Shown piece after piece: positions 1 to 8,557 of a DNA stretch of 64,000 nt. The position numbers were made by a program, and so were the translations under genes. This stretch comes from Bacillota bacterium (lineage in GTDB: Bacteria > Bacillota > Clostridia > Christensenellales > SZUA-584), in the NCBI GenBank assembly GCA_023397655.1, contig JAEWTW010000016.1:3601-67600 (forward strand), written 5' to 3'. How positions within the stretch are numbered: position 1 is the first letter of the stretch; the number at the start of each line of letters is the position of its first letter. The notes beneath the pieces are model-generated. The model saw only the letters and a list, made by a program, of their open reading frames with translations, ran no database searches and had not been told where the DNA came from.

Positions 1-145
1 TATGATTGCACTGACGGGCTATGCCAACTTGTGTGAGACGGGGCTCGCCCTGGAATCCGGATTTAACCTGCACATGCCCAAACCGGTGAGTATTAATGAC
101 TTAAGCAATATCATCGAAAAAGCGGCTGTTTATACGCAAGCCTAG
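1..145 (+). CDS. Response-regulator receiver domain, C-terminal end (partial)
   Basis: Reading from base 2 gives about 47 residues ending at TAG 143-145. The fragment has an ALTGY segment followed by a GFNLHMPKPV segment, which fits the beta4 and beta5 strands of a CheY-like receiver (the KP dipeptide holds the conserved lysine). The start lies outside the window. The IALTGYA wording is common in receivers at the end of hybrid sensor kinases, so this may be the tail of one; that part is inference. The sigma-D-type promoter for the flagellins begins 42 bases after the stop. Confidence 0.75.
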   Translation, partial: MIALTGYANLCETGLALESGFNLHMPKPVSINDLSNIIEKAAVYTQA

Positions 146-187
146 CACCAGCATCATATCTTTAACGCCTATATATGTCATTAACGC

Positions 188-214
188 TAAACAAATACCA
201 GATAGTGACGATAA
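188..214 (+). promoter_or_regulatory. Sigma-D/sigma-28 type promoter for the flagellin genes
   Basis: TAAA at 188-191, exactly 15 bases, then GACGATAA at 207-214. The sigma-28 family consensus is TAAA-N15-GCCGATAA, so 11 of 12 defined positions match. It lies about 70 bases upstream of the flagellin start, as expected for a flagellin promoter. Confidence 0.75.
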
Positions 215-286
215 TACAATATGAAGTGGTCTATACGGCCACACGGTTTTGCAGGGATGCAGACAGAGTATCACGGAGGATACGCC

Positions 287-1237
287 ATGCACATCAGGAA
301 CAGCCGAATTGCGCTGTTCATTCAACGTCTCTACGACGAGCAGAACAGCTGCATGAGTCAGGCGATCAAACGGATCTCTTCGGGTACCCGCATCAACTCC
401 GCGGCGGACGATGCGGCTGGTTTAGCTATCTCTGAAAAAACACGCGCGCGCATACGCAGCCTTTCGGCAGCGCAGCGCAACAGTGAAGATGCAGTATCTC
501 TTGTGCAGACTGCGGAAGGCGCAATGGCCTCCATGCACGCTGTGCTGCAGCGCATGCGTGAACTGGCTGTGAAGTCCGCAACGGATACCAATGGTGATAC
601 CGACCGCAGCGTGCTGGATGCGGAATATCAGCAGATGCTTGAAGAGCTAGCTGATATCGCGCGTGAAGCGCGTTACAACGGAAAACTTCTGATTTCCGGG
701 GGCGGTTCCACAGCATTTGCGATTCAAACCGGATCGGATGCGGGTGAAATTTTCAATCTTGTTATTGATGGCGTGACGCCTGATGCCCTGAGTCTCAGCG
801 GTACACACGTGCGCACGGGCACAGCCGCGTTAAATGTGTTGCCGGATCTGGACAGTGCCATATCACGGGTTTCAGACGCGCGTGCGACACTTGGAGCGGC
901 GCAGTCCCGTCTGGGCAGCCGGTTGAACACGATCGGCGGAGCTATGGAAAATCTGACAGCTGCGGATAGCCGCATCCGCGACGCGGACATTGCGGAGGAA
1001 ATGGTGCGGTACACACGCGCCTATCTGCTCGCCCATGTTTCAGCCGCAATGCTGGCGCAGGCCAATGCGCTGGCAGGCAATGTGCTGTATCTGATGTCGA
1101 ATCAGGTAACACCGGTGCAGACAGCCACTGAAACTGCGGCAGGCGGCACGGACATATTGGCGGATGAAAGCAAAGTGGAAACGGAAAAGAGAGCTTATAA
1201 TACGGAAGAGTACGGAGGAGAGCAGGCAGGTTCGTAG
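287..1237 (+). CDS. Divergent flagellin with C-terminal extension
   Basis: A 316-residue flagellin lacking the variable D2/D3 domains. The conserved core is clear: RISSGTRINSAADDAAGLAISEK near residues 25-50 and SRIRDADIAEEM near 230-245. ATG 287 was chosen because GGAGGA sits six bases upstream; an in-frame start at 221 has no ribosome site. The first 20 residues depart from the usual MRINHNIxAL pattern and read MHIRNSRIALFIQRL. After the point where flagellins normally end (QANALAGNVLYL) the protein runs on for about 40 mostly polar, acidic residues. These features suggest a minor or specialised filament protein, or a decaying copy. It is followed by a second, more canonical flagellin, probably on the same transcript. 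Confidence 0.85.
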   Translation: MHIRNSRIALFIQRLYDEQNSCMSQAIKRISSGTRINSAADDAAGLAISEKTRARIRSLSAAQRNSEDAVSLVQTAEGAMASMHAVLQRMRELAVKSATDTNGDTDRSVLDAEYQQMLEELADIAREARYNGKLLISGGGSTAFAIQTGSDAGEIFNLVIDGVTPDALSLSGTHVRTGTAALNVLPDLDSAISRVSDARATLGAAQSRLGSRLNTIGGAMENLTAADSRIRDADIAEEMVRYTRAYLLAHVSAAMLAQANALAGNVLYLMSNQVTPVQTATETAAGGTDILADESKVETEKRAYNTEEYGGEQAGS

Positions 1238-1303
1238 AAAGGACAGCAAATCAGCCGTGAGCAATGCATGGACGCGGCGGCAGCATCAGGGAGGATGAAC
1301 ACA

Positions 1304-2134
1304 ATGAGGATCAACAACAACATAAGCGCGATGTTTGCGTACCGTCAGTATAATATGTGGAACGCCAGAATGTCGAAAGCGGCTATGAGGCTGTCGTCGG
1401 GGCAGCGCATCAATTCGGCGGCGGATGACCCTGCCGGGCTTGCGATATCCGAGAAAATGCGGGCGCAGATACGCGGACTCAATATGGCGGTACGCAACTG
1501 TGAGGATGCCATATCCGTTACGCAGACGGCGGAGGGTGCAATGGGCGAGGCTCATGCTATATTGCAGCGGATGCGCGAGCTGGCTGTGCAGTCCGCATCG
1601 GACACCAACGATGATTCAACGGACAGGGCAGCGTTGGATGCCGAATATCAGCAGCTGCTGGAGGAGCTGAACGATATCGCGGAACAGACAAATTACAATG
1701 GCAGACCATTGCTAAACGGAACGGCGGAAGGAGCGAATGGGCTGGTGATACAGACGGGGCCCAACTCGGGAGATACCCTGCTGTTGTCCATCGGCGGAGT
1801 ATCGCCAGATCAGCTGGGAATCGGAGGCACGGGCATAGCCGCGCGCGATGACGCATCCAATGTGCTCGATTCGCTGGACGACGCCATCAAAATGGTGTCA
1901 ACCAGGCGGGCGGGTCTGGGCGCAATGAGCAGCCGGCTGGACCATAAGATCAACAATCTGAACACGCAGGCCGAGAATCTGGCGGCAGCGGAGAGTCGTA
2001 TAAGAGATGCGGACATGGCGGCGGAGATGATGGAATATACCAAGGCGAGTATAATGGTTCAGGCTGCGACAGCAATGCTGGCACAGGCGAACAACGCGCC
2101 CAAGAATGTATTGACGCTGCTACAGAGCTTATAG
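1304..2134 (+). CDS. Flagellin (short, D0-D1 type)
   Basis: A 276-residue flagellin. The N-terminus MRINNNISAMFAYRQ and the QANNAPKNVLTLLQSL end both fit the D0 helices, and RLSSGQRINSAADDPAGLAIS and SRIRDADMAAEMMEY mark D1. There is no surface-exposed hypervariable domain, so the filament would be smooth. ATG 1304 is preceded by AGGGAGGA at 1288-1295; this and homology favour it over in-frame starts at 1268 and 1295. It lies 66 bases downstream of the divergent flagellin, with no terminator between them, so the two are probably cotranscribed from the sigma-D-type promoter at 188-214. Of the two, this is more likely the main filament subunit. Confidence 0.93.
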   Translation: MRINNNISAMFAYRQYNMWNARMSKAAMRLSSGQRINSAADDPAGLAISEKMRAQIRGLNMAVRNCEDAISVTQTAEGAMGEAHAILQRMRELAVQSASDTNDDSTDRAALDAEYQQLLEELNDIAEQTNYNGRPLLNGTAEGANGLVIQTGPNSGDTLLLSIGGVSPDQLGIGGTGIAARDDASNVLDSLDDAIKMVSTRRAGLGAMSSRLDHKINNLNTQAENLAAAESRIRDADMAAEMMEYTKASIMVQAATAMLAQANNAPKNVLTLLQSL

Positions 2135-2145
2135 CATTTATGCAC

Positions 2146-3315
2146 TTACAGAACGGGAACCGGAAAGAAGACAGGAGATGCCTTCTTTCTTTTTTTATCC
2201 TGATACATCAGCGTGTCCACATGTTTCAGGAAACCGCTGAGATCCATTCCGGAGCCGGGCTCGTAGACGGCTGCGCCCGCGCTGAAGCTTAAGGAGTAGG
2301 GTTTGATGCCGGAACGGTTAAAGGCCTCGGTGCTCTTGCCGATACGTTCGATAACCTGGCGGGGAGCAGCCAAGCTGGGTGTGTCCATCACAACAATGAA
2401 CTCATCTCCGGCGTAGCGGGCGAGAATATCATCCGAGTGAATGCAGTCTCTCAGTATCGCTGCGGCATCCTTCAAGGCCTCGTCTCCCGCGACGTGGCCG
2501 CAGGAATCGTTGATATGCTTGAAGTCGTCGATGTCCAGCATGATACAGGCAAATCGGCGTCCTGTTCCCCGCGCAGTAGTGATACGGTCATGTAGCACGT
2601 TGTCCAGCGGGTGCCTGCTAAACACGCCTGTCAGATGATCGATGTTATACTGCCGGCTTTGGATGCTGGCATGTATGATAAACAATGATAATGTGATGCT
2701 GCTCCATATCAGCGTGGTGCCATAGAATATGATCTGCAGCACAGCGCCGATAACTGGCGGCACCGCAAAAAGCGACAGCGGGACAAACATGTGCCGGGAC
2801 ATCTTTGTCCGGTATATGATGCACATCATGAGTGAATAAGTGATAGGCAAGAATGCGGCAGCCGCCAGTACGGCAAACAGCGGCCCCCGCTGATAGACAT
2901 TGGCGCTGCTGATTGTAAACATTGCGCCGGTTAAGGGCGAGGTGATCGTGAGCAGCGCGCTGACAGCGGCAGGAACAGACAACAAGACGGCAGCCTGCTT
3001 CAGTCTGCGTTTGTCGTGCAGCAGTTGGACATTGACGTAAAATGCCCAGATCAGCGGCGGTATCGGCGTTAACAGATAGATGCTCAATTCGCCTGCGTAG
3101 TTCAACAGATAGCAAACAGATCCCGCCCGGCCTTCAACCACCCAGCAAGCCGCCTCCAGAGCCAGCAGCAGCGATGTGCTGAGGATCAGTAAGCGGAACA
3201 GGCGGTTATGTGCTGCATGCTTCTCGCCGGTTCGCAGCCCGGCAATAAACATCACGGCGCATATCACAAGAGCTGACATATTAAGATCTGTCCTGAGTAA
3301 GAAGCCCGGCATCAT
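2146..3315 (-). CDS. Membrane diguanylate cyclase (AGDEF), I-site degenerate
   Basis: A 389-residue protein with about seven hydrophobic helices in residues 10-220 and a GGDEF domain from about 225. The active-site loop reads RYAGDEF; AGDEF is an accepted active variant in Clostridia. It would make c-di-GMP from two GTP at the membrane in response to an unknown signal. The position of the product-inhibition I-site (RxxD five residues before the loop) reads HSDD, so the arginine is lost; feedback inhibition may be weak. Its ATG overlaps the stop of the upstream cyclase gene (ATGA), so the two are translationally coupled. Third gene of a three-cyclase array. Confidence 0.9.
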   Translation of the reverse strand: MMPGFLLRTDLNMSALVICAVMFIAGLRTGEKHAAHNRLFRLLILSTSLLLALEAACWVVEGRAGSVCYLLNYAGELSIYLLTPIPPLIWAFYVNVQLLHDKRRLKQAAVLLSVPAAVSALLTITSPLTGAMFTISSANVYQRGPLFAVLAAAAFLPITYSLMMCIIYRTKMSRHMFVPLSLFAVPPVIGAVLQIIFYGTTLIWSSITLSLFIIHASIQSRQYNIDHLTGVFSRHPLDNVLHDRITTARGTGRRFACIMLDIDDFKHINDSCGHVAGDEALKDAAAILRDCIHSDDILARYAGDEFIVVMDTPSLAAPRQVIERIGKSTEAFNRSGIKPYSLSFSAGAAVYEPGSGMDLSGFLKHVDTLMYQDKKRKKASPVFFPVPVL

Positions 3316-4517
3316 TCTCTGACACCTGTGGCTGTTCCGGTTTTATTCCAAAAAACCGGCTGGGCATTGCCCACGCAGCCGGACGGGGATACCCGCCGTT
3401 GGCTTTTATCCTGATACATCCGCGCATCTACCCGTGAAATCAGATCATCGCGCGCTATGCCGCTGCCGCGGAGGTATATCTCAAAGCCCACGCTGAATTC
3501 CAGACGATATGGCTTGGTGCCGGAAGCGTTGAACTGGCCGGCCCGGTCATGTATGCGCTGAATGACCTGCAGTACGGCTGATTCGCTGCCGCTGTCCAGC
3601 AGTATGACGAATTCATCTCCGGCGTACCGGGCCAGAAAATCACTGCTGCGGATACATGACTTGAGCAGCAGCGCCGCATCCTTTAAAGCTTCGTCGCCTG
3701 CCAAATGCCCAAAGCTGTCGTTGATGGACTTGAAGTGATCGATATCCAGCATGATGCAGGTGAAGTCCGTCTGTTTGCGTCCGTTCTGAAGCAAGCCGTT
3801 CAGATGGCTGTCCAACTGACGCCTGTTGTACACCCCTGTCAGGTGATCCATATAAAACTGCTTGTTCTGTATGCCGGTGTGCACGATAAAAATAGACAAC
3901 GCGATGGAACTCCATATGACCGATATACCATAGAAAAACGCCTGAAAAACCGCTCCGACAACGGGCGGAACAGCGAACATCAGCATCGGTACAAACATGG
4001 AACGGGGCATTTTTTTGCGGTATACGATGTAGCATATGGCCGTATAAACAACAGGAGAAAGCGCGATGAAGGCAAATACCGCGATAACCGGTCCCCGGTG
4101 ATAATAATTGTTCCCGTCGATCGTATAAAGCCACCCCGTGAAAGGCGAAGATACGGCAAAAGCTGCGTTGATAACGATAGGCACGGTCAGTATGCGCATC
4201 TCGGTTTTCAAACGATGCATGTCGTGGAAAAGCTGGAAGCTGGCATAAAAGGTCCAGACGGCTGCGGGAAAGGGTGCGATGATAAATCCAAGAGTATTGA
4301 CCGTGTGGTTGATCACGCGAGCCAGCACGCTTGATTTACCGTCTATGACCCAGCAGATAGATTCCAGCAGCAGCAGCGCTGCCGTTACAATAATGAGCAG
4401 CCGGAACAGACGGTTACGCATCATGTCCTTATCGTCCAGCTTTAAAGTCATGATGTACATACCGACACAGAGTATGATGGCCATAATATTCAGATCGGTT
4501 CTTAAAAAGGTATCCAT
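3312..4517 (-). CDS. Membrane diguanylate cyclase (AGDEF) with intact I-site
   Basis: A 401-residue paralogue of its two neighbours: seven hydrophobic helices, then a GGDEF domain with RYAGDEF and a canonical RSSD I-site exactly five residues upstream. Predicted to make c-di-GMP with feedback control. The start at 4517 (MDTFLRTDLN) is chosen because it aligns with the N-termini of both paralogues (MNTFLKIDIN and FLLRTDLN); an in-frame ATG at 4556 lacks such support. It overlaps the next cyclase by four bases and follows the third by about 90 bases. About 35 residues after the GGDEF domain are low in structure. Confidence 0.9.
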   Translation of the reverse strand: MDTFLRTDLNIMAIILCVGMYIMTLKLDDKDMMRNRLFRLLIIVTAALLLLESICWVIDGKSSVLARVINHTVNTLGFIIAPFPAAVWTFYASFQLFHDMHRLKTEMRILTVPIVINAAFAVSSPFTGWLYTIDGNNYYHRGPVIAVFAFIALSPVVYTAICYIVYRKKMPRSMFVPMLMFAVPPVVGAVFQAFFYGISVIWSSIALSIFIVHTGIQNKQFYMDHLTGVYNRRQLDSHLNGLLQNGRKQTDFTCIMLDIDHFKSINDSFGHLAGDEALKDAALLLKSCIRSSDFLARYAGDEFVILLDSGSESAVLQVIQRIHDRAGQFNASGTKPYRLEFSVGFEIYLRGSGIARDDLISRVDARMYQDKSQRRVSPSGCVGNAQPVFWNKTGTATGVRE

Positions 4518-4607
4518 ACCAACAACTCTCGTTTCGCTGTTCAGATCGGCAAGCACCCTACTGATTATATATCGGTGTTTTCGGTCAAAACATTAAAAAG
4601 CAGCCGG

Positions 4608-5819
4608 TTACATGCCGCCTTTGGAAGCAGTTCTTTCGGCATAGCAGCCGTTCTTGATCTGGGCGATCGCGCGCCTGCACTTTTCCCGGACGATATCTGA
4701 TTTCTTCTTGTTCTTATCCCGGTACATTCTTGCGTCCACACCCGCGATAAACTCGTCCCGGGTAATGCCGCAGCCGTGCCTGTATATTGCCCCGCCCACG
4801 CTGAAGCTCAGTTTGTATGGGCTGGCTGTCTGCTGGCTGAACTGAGCCGCATTTTCGTGAATGCGGGTGATCGTTTTCTGAAGTATCTGGTCATTGTCGA
4901 TGTCGAATACAATGACAAATTCATCACCCGCGTAACGGGCCAGAAAGTCACCGCTGCGGATACTGGATTTCAGTATCCGGGCAGCTTCTTTGAGCGCCTC
5001 ATCACCCGCGACATGTCCGTAGAGATCGTTGATTTCTTTAAAATTATCGATATCCAGCATAATGCAGGAGAAGCTTCCGCCTTTGTGCGTTGCATTGATG
5101 CGTCCCGCGAGATGGCTGTCCAGCTGACGTCGGTTGTAAACGCCGGTCAGGTGGTCAAGATGAAACTGTTTGTTCTGAACGCTGGTGTGCACAACGAATA
5201 TCCCCAGCGTCAGGCTCACGTAATAAAGCGGCAGCGGCTCAAATATCAACTGAAGGACAACACCGGCTGTAAGTATGGACGAGAAGAGTATCATCGGCAG
5301 GAATACCTTGCCGGTCATGTTGTTGCGCTGTTTGATGTAAAGCGCGGTGATATAGACCAGAGGGATCAGCGAAATTACCACCATGACAGCGAGAAGCGGC
5401 CCGCGGTGGTGCATATGATCACTGCCGAGCCAGAACACAAGCCCCGTCAGCGGGCTCGTCAGCGACAGCAGTGCGTTTATGCCAAAGGGTATCGACAGCA
5501 GCGTAATTTCCGTTTTGATGCGGCGGTTGTCGTGATAAAGCTGGTAGCTGGCGTACAGCGTCCAGATCACGGAAGGCAGCGGCACCAGCGTATAAATGAC
5601 TGCTGCGGACACATTGAGCAGCATATGAGCTTCGGTAACGCCGTTCAGTGAAAAAAACATGCTCTCAAGCAGCAGCAGCGCCATTGTGGAGAGAATGATC
5701 ATCCGAAACAGACGGCTTTGCAGCTCCTTTTTTTCGCTGTTGCGGAGGTTGAAAACGAACATGCAGGCGCAGATTGCCAGAGCGTATATATTGATGTCTA
5801 TCTTTAGAAATGTATTCAT
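4608..5819 (-). CDS. Membrane diguanylate cyclase (AGDEF) with intact I-site
   Basis: A 403-residue protein, first in the three-cyclase array. Seven hydrophobic helices cover about residues 8-225. The catalytic domain carries RYAGDEF and an RSGD I-site five residues before it. The tail is basic and Cys-containing (CRRAIAQIKNGCYAERT). AAAGGA lies upstream of ATG 5819. It faces the chemoreceptor gene at 6162 across a 342-base divergent region. The array probably arose by two local duplications; the membrane halves keep the same layout, so the inputs may be related but distinct. Confidence 0.9.
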   Translation of the reverse strand: MNTFLKIDINIYALAICACMFVFNLRNSEKKELQSRLFRMIILSTMALLLLESMFFSLNGVTEAHMLLNVSAAVIYTLVPLPSVIWTLYASYQLYHDNRRIKTEITLLSIPFGINALLSLTSPLTGLVFWLGSDHMHHRGPLLAVMVVISLIPLVYITALYIKQRNNMTGKVFLPMILFSSILTAGVVLQLIFEPLPLYYVSLTLGIFVVHTSVQNKQFHLDHLTGVYNRRQLDSHLAGRINATHKGGSFSCIMLDIDNFKEINDLYGHVAGDEALKEAARILKSSIRSGDFLARYAGDEFVIVFDIDNDQILQKTITRIHENAAQFSQQTASPYKLSFSVGGAIYRHGCGITRDEFIAGVDARMYRDKNKKKSDIVREKCRRAIAQIKNGCYAERTASKGGM

Positions 5820-6161
5820 TCATGCGTCCTTTATTTTTATGAAAGCCATATCAGGCTATATCGTATATATCGTAGTATTGAGCTGAATTCTGGAGTGATT
5901 TTTTAAGCCAGATAATAATACTGCAAGTGTGATTTAATTCTTTGTATGTGGGTATATATGCATAAGTAAGTATGACTTACTAATGGGCATCCTAAGACAC
6001 GACATCATGAGAACAATTTTATAGCGTCTAGTATCTGCAAAGAGCGAATGTATTAAGGATAATGTTCATTCGAATTGTCCTGTGACTTTTTACGGTCTAT
6101 GGGCTGTTTTTATAAGTACAGATAAAATAATTCCCGTTGAGGAAGACAAAGGAGAAGAAGA
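5820..6161. other. Divergent intergenic region (cyclase array / chemoreceptor)
   Basis: AT-rich, no gene seen. It must hold the promoters of the cyclase array (minus) and of the receptor at 6162 (plus). A perfect inverted repeat AGTAAGT-atg-ACTTACT is at 5965-5981. A weaker one, CGAATG...CATTCG, lies near 6045-6072. No convincing sigma-D pair was found; ACAGATAA at 6118-6125 has no matching -35. Confidence 0.5.
5965..5981. promoter_or_regulatory. 17-bp inverted repeat, possible operator
   Basis: AGTAAGT-ATG-ACTTACT is a perfect 7+3+7 palindrome in the middle of the divergent region. A regulator site acting on either side is plausible; no partner can be named. Confidence 0.35.
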
Positions 6162-8336
6162 ATGGGTTGGTTCAGGAATTTGAAGATTGGTATCAAAATT
6201 GTATCGGGCTTTCTGATTATTGCCATTATTGTGGCTGCGGTTGGTGTTTTCAGCTTGCTGAATATGCGCTCGGTCAACGCAAAAAGCGGCCTGATGTACA
6301 CTGAGGGTACACAAAGCATAAGTAAGCTGTCAGAAATATCTCAGCTCTATCAACGGACGCGCGTTATCGTCCGCGATATCATATTGATTGACGACGCAGA
6401 GCGCAAGCAAGGCGAAGTGGAGAATCTTGGAGAGAAGGACGGGCTGATCGCTGCCGCCGCCCAGGAACTAAAAGGAAGTCTGGGCAGTGAAGACATGGCG
6501 ATGTACAATACCCTGTTGCAAAGCTTTGACAGCTACATTCCGCAGAGAGATAAGGTCGTTGAGCTGGCATTATCCGGTGATGCAAAGGGCGCATACGCTC
6601 TGTTGGAAAGCCCGGAAACGGATGACGCTGCAATGGCAGTACAGGGGTCGATCAGTGAACTGGAAGTCCATCTGGTGGAAGAGGCCGGACAAAGGTTTAA
6701 CGAGAACCTGATGTTAGGCAAAACCACGGAGCTGGTGACCATCATACTGATTGGTGCCGGTGTCGTTGCATCGATACTGCTCGGCGTTCTTGTTGCCCGG
6801 TCGATCAGCAAGCCAATCAAGCGCATTGTGGATGTGGCCGACCGCCTCGCGTCAGGGAATACGGACATTCAGCTGCCTGAAAAACAAACAAAAGATGAGG
6901 TGGGGCAGCTGACAGCGTCGTTCCGGACGGTTCTGGCCACGGTGGCAGCCATGATCGAGGATGTGAACCGTCTGGCCGTTGCCGCAGAGGAGGGGTGCTT
7001 CACGTGCAGAGCGGACGCGGACAAGCACCCGGGTGATTTCGGCAGAATCATACAGGGCTTCAACAACACCATCAACCTGTTCATCAGCGATTTTGACAAG
7101 CTGCCCATTCCCGTTATGCGCATAGACAAGGATTACAACATACAGTACATGAACAAAAGCGGCGCTGGGCTGGTCGGAAAAACACAGCAGGAGCTGGTGG
7201 GCATCAAATGCTACGACGTATTTAAAACGGACGACTGCAAGACATCCAAATGTGCCTGTTTCAGAGCCATGGAAACTGAGCAGTATCAGACCGGGGAAAC
7301 AACCGCGAACCCGAATGAGCGTCTCTCGCTGGAAATACAATACGGCGGAACCCCTGCCTTCAAGGACGGTCAGGTGATCGGTGCTCTGGAAGTGATAATG
7401 GATCTGACGGATATCAAACGCGCGGCTAGGCAGGTCGCGGAGCAGGCAGAATCGTTGAAGAATCTGCTTGCGGAGATCGATATTGCAGCAGAGCAGGTGG
7501 CGGCGGGTACGCGTCAGGTATCAGACGGCAGCCAGGAGATTTCTCAAGGGGCTACAGAGCAGGCCAGTGCGATCGAGGAACTGACGGCATCGGTCAGCCA
7601 GATTGCCGAGCAGACGCGCCAGAATGCGATGAGCGCCAATCAGGCAAACGACCTGACGATGACGGCAGCTGCTGAGGCGTCCAAAGGAAATGAACAAATG
7701 CAGTCGATGCAGCAGTCGATGGATGATATCAGCGCAGCCTCCAGCAGCATTTCGAAGATCATCAAGGTGATCGACGACATCGCGTTCCAGACGAACATAT
7801 TGGCGTTGAACGCGGCGGTGGAAGCCGCCAGAGCGGGTGCGCATGGCAAGGGCTTTGCAGTGGTGGCGGAGGAAGTGAGAAACCTGGCTGCACGCAGCGC
7901 AGGCGCAGCGAAGGAGACCACGGATCTGATTGAAGGCTCCATTACAAAGACACAGACAGGTATGAGAATCGCCGGTGAGACAGCTCAGGCTCTGTCTGCC
8001 ATCGTGCAGAGTGTTGACAAGGCAGCCCGGCTCGTCGCGGAGATTGCTGCAGCCTCCGGCGAACAGGCAGGCGCTATCGCACAGGTGGACCGCGGTATCG
8101 AGCAGATGAGTCAGGTGGTGCAGAACAACTCCGCGACATCGGAGGAGACTGCAGCGGCCGCTCAGGAGCTTTCCAGCCAGGCTGAGATACTCAAAGGCCT
8201 GGTGGGGCAGTTCCGGCATGCAGATATGGGCAATGCAGAGATAAAAGGCATTGCTTCCGGACAACGCAAAAATAGAAAAGCTGCTTCTCCTGTGCAGAAA
8301 ATGGAGTTGATGGACAGCGATTATGGGAAATATTAA
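6162..8336 (+). CDS. Chemoreceptor: 4HB sensor, HAMP, Cys-rich PAS, MCP signalling domain
   Basis: A 724-residue methyl-accepting chemotaxis protein. Helix 1 spans about residues 10-33, an extracellular four-helix-bundle-like sensor follows, helix 2 is at 189-210 and HAMP runs to about 264. An unusual cytoplasmic PAS domain lies at about 310-425 and the MCP hairpin at 455-690, with the conserved tip IDDIAFQTNILALNAAVEAA near 537. The PAS holds four cysteines, C350-x8-C-x4-C-x-C366, shared with the receptor at 26124, so a metal, Fe-S or redox signal is possible (inference). The C-terminus is DSDYGKY, the tail common to this receptor set. AAAGGAG precedes ATG 6162. A strong terminator follows at 8358. 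Confidence 0.95.
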   Translation: MGWFRNLKIGIKIVSGFLIIAIIVAAVGVFSLLNMRSVNAKSGLMYTEGTQSISKLSEISQLYQRTRVIVRDIILIDDAERKQGEVENLGEKDGLIAAAAQELKGSLGSEDMAMYNTLLQSFDSYIPQRDKVVELALSGDAKGAYALLESPETDDAAMAVQGSISELEVHLVEEAGQRFNENLMLGKTTELVTIILIGAGVVASILLGVLVARSISKPIKRIVDVADRLASGNTDIQLPEKQTKDEVGQLTASFRTVLATVAAMIEDVNRLAVAAEEGCFTCRADADKHPGDFGRIIQGFNNTINLFISDFDKLPIPVMRIDKDYNIQYMNKSGAGLVGKTQQELVGIKCYDVFKTDDCKTSKCACFRAMETEQYQTGETTANPNERLSLEIQYGGTPAFKDGQVIGALEVIMDLTDIKRAARQVAEQAESLKNLLAEIDIAAEQVAAGTRQVSDGSQEISQGATEQASAIEELTASVSQIAEQTRQNAMSANQANDLTMTAAAEASKGNEQMQSMQQSMDDISAASSSISKIIKVIDDIAFQTNILALNAAVEAARAGAHGKGFAVVAEEVRNLAARSAGAAKETTDLIEGSITKTQTGMRIAGETAQALSAIVQSVDKAARLVAEIAAASGEQAGAIAQVDRGIEQMSQVVQNNSATSEETAAAAQELSSQAEILKGLVGQFRHADMGNAEIKGIASGQRKNRKAASPVQKMELMDSDYGKY

Positions 8337-8357
8337 ATTCCCTGATTGATTAGCAAT

Positions 8358-8397
8358 GCAGCCCTCCGCATTTATTTACGGAGGGCTGCTACGTTTT
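8358..8397 (+). terminator. Rho-independent terminator
   Basis: GCAGCCCTCCG (8358-8368) pairs perfectly with CGGAGGGCTGC (8379-8389) across a 10-base loop, followed by TACGTTTTATT. It closes the receptor gene at 6162. Confidence 0.85.
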
Positions 8398-8501
8398 ATT
8401 GAGCAGCAGGTGGAAGATATTAACGAAAAATGGTTAATAAAAAAACTTCAGTAAATAAGAATTATTACGATTAAATTATTATAAAACGGAAGCTATGTTT
8501 G

Positions 8502-8528
8502 TTTATTGCAAAAGCAGTAAACCGATAA
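8502..8528 (+). promoter_or_regulatory. Candidate sigma-D type promoter
   Basis: ACCGATAA at 8521-8528 matches seven of eight positions of the sigma-28 -10 element. The -35 position 15 bases upstream reads TTTA rather than TAAA, so the promoter is weak or the call is wrong. It lies 30 bases before the receptor start at 8558. Confidence 0.4.
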
Positions 8529-8557
8529 AAAGATAACAGACAAAGGGGATTTAGGGG

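Noticed and set aside
4776..5651. 291-codon plus-strand frame
   Set aside because: Antisense to the third diguanylate cyclase, which has all domain motifs.
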